The translations under genes were made by a program, and so were the position numbers. Source: Moraxellaceae bacterium (GTDB taxonomy: Bacteria; Pseudomonadota; Gammaproteobacteria; Pseudomonadales; Moraxellaceae). Taken from it: a DNA stretch of 36,069 bases. The notes beneath the pieces were generated by a model. It was not told the DNA's origin and ran no database searches. It saw only the letters and a program-made list of their open reading frames with translations. Shown here piece after piece: positions 34,768 through 36,069 of the stretch. The stretch is taken from assembly GCA_004173455.1 (NCBI GenBank), contig SECL01000034.1, positions 1 through 36,069 of the forward strand, in the 5' to 3' direction. How positions within the stretch are numbered: position 1 is the first letter of the stretch; every line of letters begins with the position of its first letter.

Positions 34768-35862
34768 ATGAAAACATTTTATTGCTATCATTGTGGTCAT
34801 CAGGTTTTTTTCCTGAATACCCATTGTGAAAACTGCGATGCCTTGCTGGGTTATCTGCCTGACGAATCCAATATGGGAACTTTTTTTGAAGTCAAAGGTG
34901 ATGAAGCATGGCAAAGCCAGTATCCCCAGCATCAGGGCAAACTGTTTAAACCCTGCTACAACTATCAGGTAGAAAACGTCTGCAACTGGATGCTACCGGT
35001 TGAAAGTACTGAAATTTATTGTGAAGCCTGTCAGCTCACCACGGTCATTCCCAATCTGGAAGAGGGCAATAACCGATTGTACTGGAGCAGGTTAGAAGCC
35101 GCCAAACGACGGTTCCTGTACTCCCTATATCAACTCAAAATTCAGCCAAGACCCAAGCAGTCGGCTGATGATCACCAAGGACTGGCCTTTAAATTCCTGC
35201 ATCCGTACGAAGGCCAGCCGGTCATGACCGGACATGATAATGGCCTGATCACCATTAATATTAATGAAGCCGATGCCTCCTATCGCGAATGGACGCGCGA
35301 GAGCATGCAGGAACCTTACCGAACCCTGCTAGGGCATTTCCGACATGAAAGTGGACATTACTATTTTGATCGCTTGATAGAACATACCCAATGGTACGAA
35401 CCCTTTAAGCAACTGTTTGGCGATGATGGGCAAAGCTATCAAGAAGCACTCAACCGGCATTATCAGCAAGGCGCACCGGAAAACTGGCAACAAAACTATG
35501 TCAGTAGTTATGCCAGTATGCATCCGTGGGAGGACTGGGCAGAAACTTGGGCGCACTATCTACACATGATCGACACCTTGGACACCGCCTATCATTCAGG
35601 TATCAACATTCAGCCTTATAATCGCTTTGAGCCTCATATGTATCTACATCAGCCGCCGATTGGTATTCAGGACTTCAACCAGACACTGGATCACTGGTTT
35701 GCTTTAAGTTATGCCTTGAACAGTTTAAACCGTAGCATGGGACTTCCCGATGCCTATCCGTTTGCTTTGTCGCAAGTAGTACTAGATAAATTGCGCTTTA
35801 TTCATCAAGTGGTATTGGAAAAATTCACTGAAGCCACGCCAGAATTAGCCAATCAATCCTAA
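34768..35862 (+). CDS. Zinc-ribbon metallopeptidase (Peptidase_Mx-like)
   Basis: 364 residues. The N-terminus MKTFYCYHCGHQVFFLNTHC has two CxxC pairs (Cys6/Cys9, Cys20/Cys23), a zinc ribbon. Further Cys63, Cys72 and Cys85/Cys88 suggest a second one. The catalytic motif HESGH (193-197) is a zincin HExxH, and EDWAETWAHYLH (256-267) could supply the third zinc ligand, Glu or His. This matches the 'putative zinc-binding metallo-peptidase' family, whose substrate is unknown. No signal peptide, so it is probably cytoplasmic. The ribosome binding site is weak (AGAG). It stands alone. Confidence 0.88.
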   Translation: MKTFYCYHCGHQVFFLNTHCENCDALLGYLPDESNMGTFFEVKGDEAWQSQYPQHQGKLFKPCYNYQVENVCNWMLPVESTEIYCEACQLTTVIPNLEEGNNRLYWSRLEAAKRRFLYSLYQLKIQPRPKQSADDHQGLAFKFLHPYEGQPVMTGHDNGLITININEADASYREWTRESMQEPYRTLLGHFRHESGHYYFDRLIEHTQWYEPFKQLFGDDGQSYQEALNRHYQQGAPENWQQNYVSSYASMHPWEDWAETWAHYLHMIDTLDTAYHSGINIQPYNRFEPHMYLHQPPIGIQDFNQTLDHWFALSYALNSLNRSMGLPDAYPFALSQVVLDKLRFIHQVVLEKFTEATPELANQS

Positions 35863-35865
35863 AAA

Positions 35866-35882
35866 TGCTGTTTTAAACAGCA
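35866..35882 (+). terminator. Small hairpin after the metallopeptidase gene
   Basis: TGCTGTT (35866-35872) pairs with AACAGCA (35876-35882), only 4 bases after the stop codon. No T-run follows on the + strand, but AAAAA precedes it, so termination would work better on the - strand. Weak support. Confidence 0.35.
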
Positions 35883-35939
35883 ATAATGCCCAAAACGTTC
35901 ATAAAACGCCCGGTCGATGGATATGGTTTGAAATAAGTA

Positions 35940-35967
35940 TTGACGGGGTAGAGGAATGCTGTAGAAT
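35940..35967 (+). promoter_or_regulatory. Strong sigma-70 promoter, likely for a stable-RNA operon
   Basis: TTGACG (35940-35945), 16 bases, TAGAAT (35962-35967), each 5 of 6 consensus matches. The following bases GCACCCC are GC-rich, as in growth-rate and ppGpp controlled rRNA/tRNA promoters. The last 100 bases have no open gene and read like an rRNA leader. The promoter is seen directly; the rRNA operon beyond the window is inferred. Confidence 0.65.
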
Positions 35968-36069
35968 GCACCCCACAGCGACGATGAGCTTGACAACAAT
36001 CTGTTGAAAAACAAGTAGTTAAGATTAAGTTGCTGTAAGGTTGAGTTGATTGCTGGTAATATTTTGAAT

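Overview
The window is a piece of a gammaproteobacterial chromosome, most likely a Moraxellaceae member close to Acinetobacter or Alkanindiges. The protein sequences of the ribosomal and RNA polymerase genes, the 1397-residue RpoC length, the 625-residue Kup, the CzcI-type leader protein and the gene order all point there. The genus is inferred from remembered family sequences, not from a search.

Positions 1-12,700 are the classic translation/transcription cluster, all on the + strand: the 3' end of tuf, tRNA-Trp, secE-nusG, rplK-rplA, rplJ-rplL, rpoB-rpoC. It is punctuated by RNA structure. There is a terminator plus promoter-like box between nusG and rplK, an L1-type site before rplK, a large cloverleaf-like fold followed by a recognisable L10 leader before rplJ, an attenuator before rpoB, and a strong terminator after rpoC. 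The outstanding anomaly is rpoB: it is in frame from start to stop, but about 64 highly conserved residues are missing between codons 717 and 718.

Positions 12,700-21,900 hold single genes: a small lipoprotein, a secreted protein of unknown function, an alpha/beta hydrolase, tRNA-Ser (- strand), the potassium transporter kup, two small low-complexity secreted proteins, a secreted DNA/RNA non-specific endonuclease, a small conserved protein, a YchJ-like protein and a YadS-like membrane protein. The 0.9-kb non-coding stretch at 17,810-18,702 carries two copies of a near-identical 19-nt motif, each at the tip of a hairpin whose stem sequence differs.

Positions 22,000-31,200 hold metal genes: czcI-czcC-czcB-czcA-czcD on the + strand with overlapping or touching genes (RND efflux plus a CDF exporter for Zn/Co/Cd), then on the - strand a BOF-fold periplasmic protein and a VIT/CCC1-type Fe/Mn transporter. 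The Czc proteins would move divalent metal from cytoplasm to periplasm (CzcD) and from periplasm out of the cell (CzcCBA). No two-component czcRS or other recognisable metal regulator lies in the window.

Positions 31,200-36,069 carry an amidase and a membrane diguanylate cyclase (both -), an AT-rich gap with a perfect 16-bp palindrome, and a zinc-ribbon metallopeptidase (+). The last 130 bases contain a strong promoter with a GC-rich start region that looks like the promoter of a stable-RNA operon lying beyond the window.
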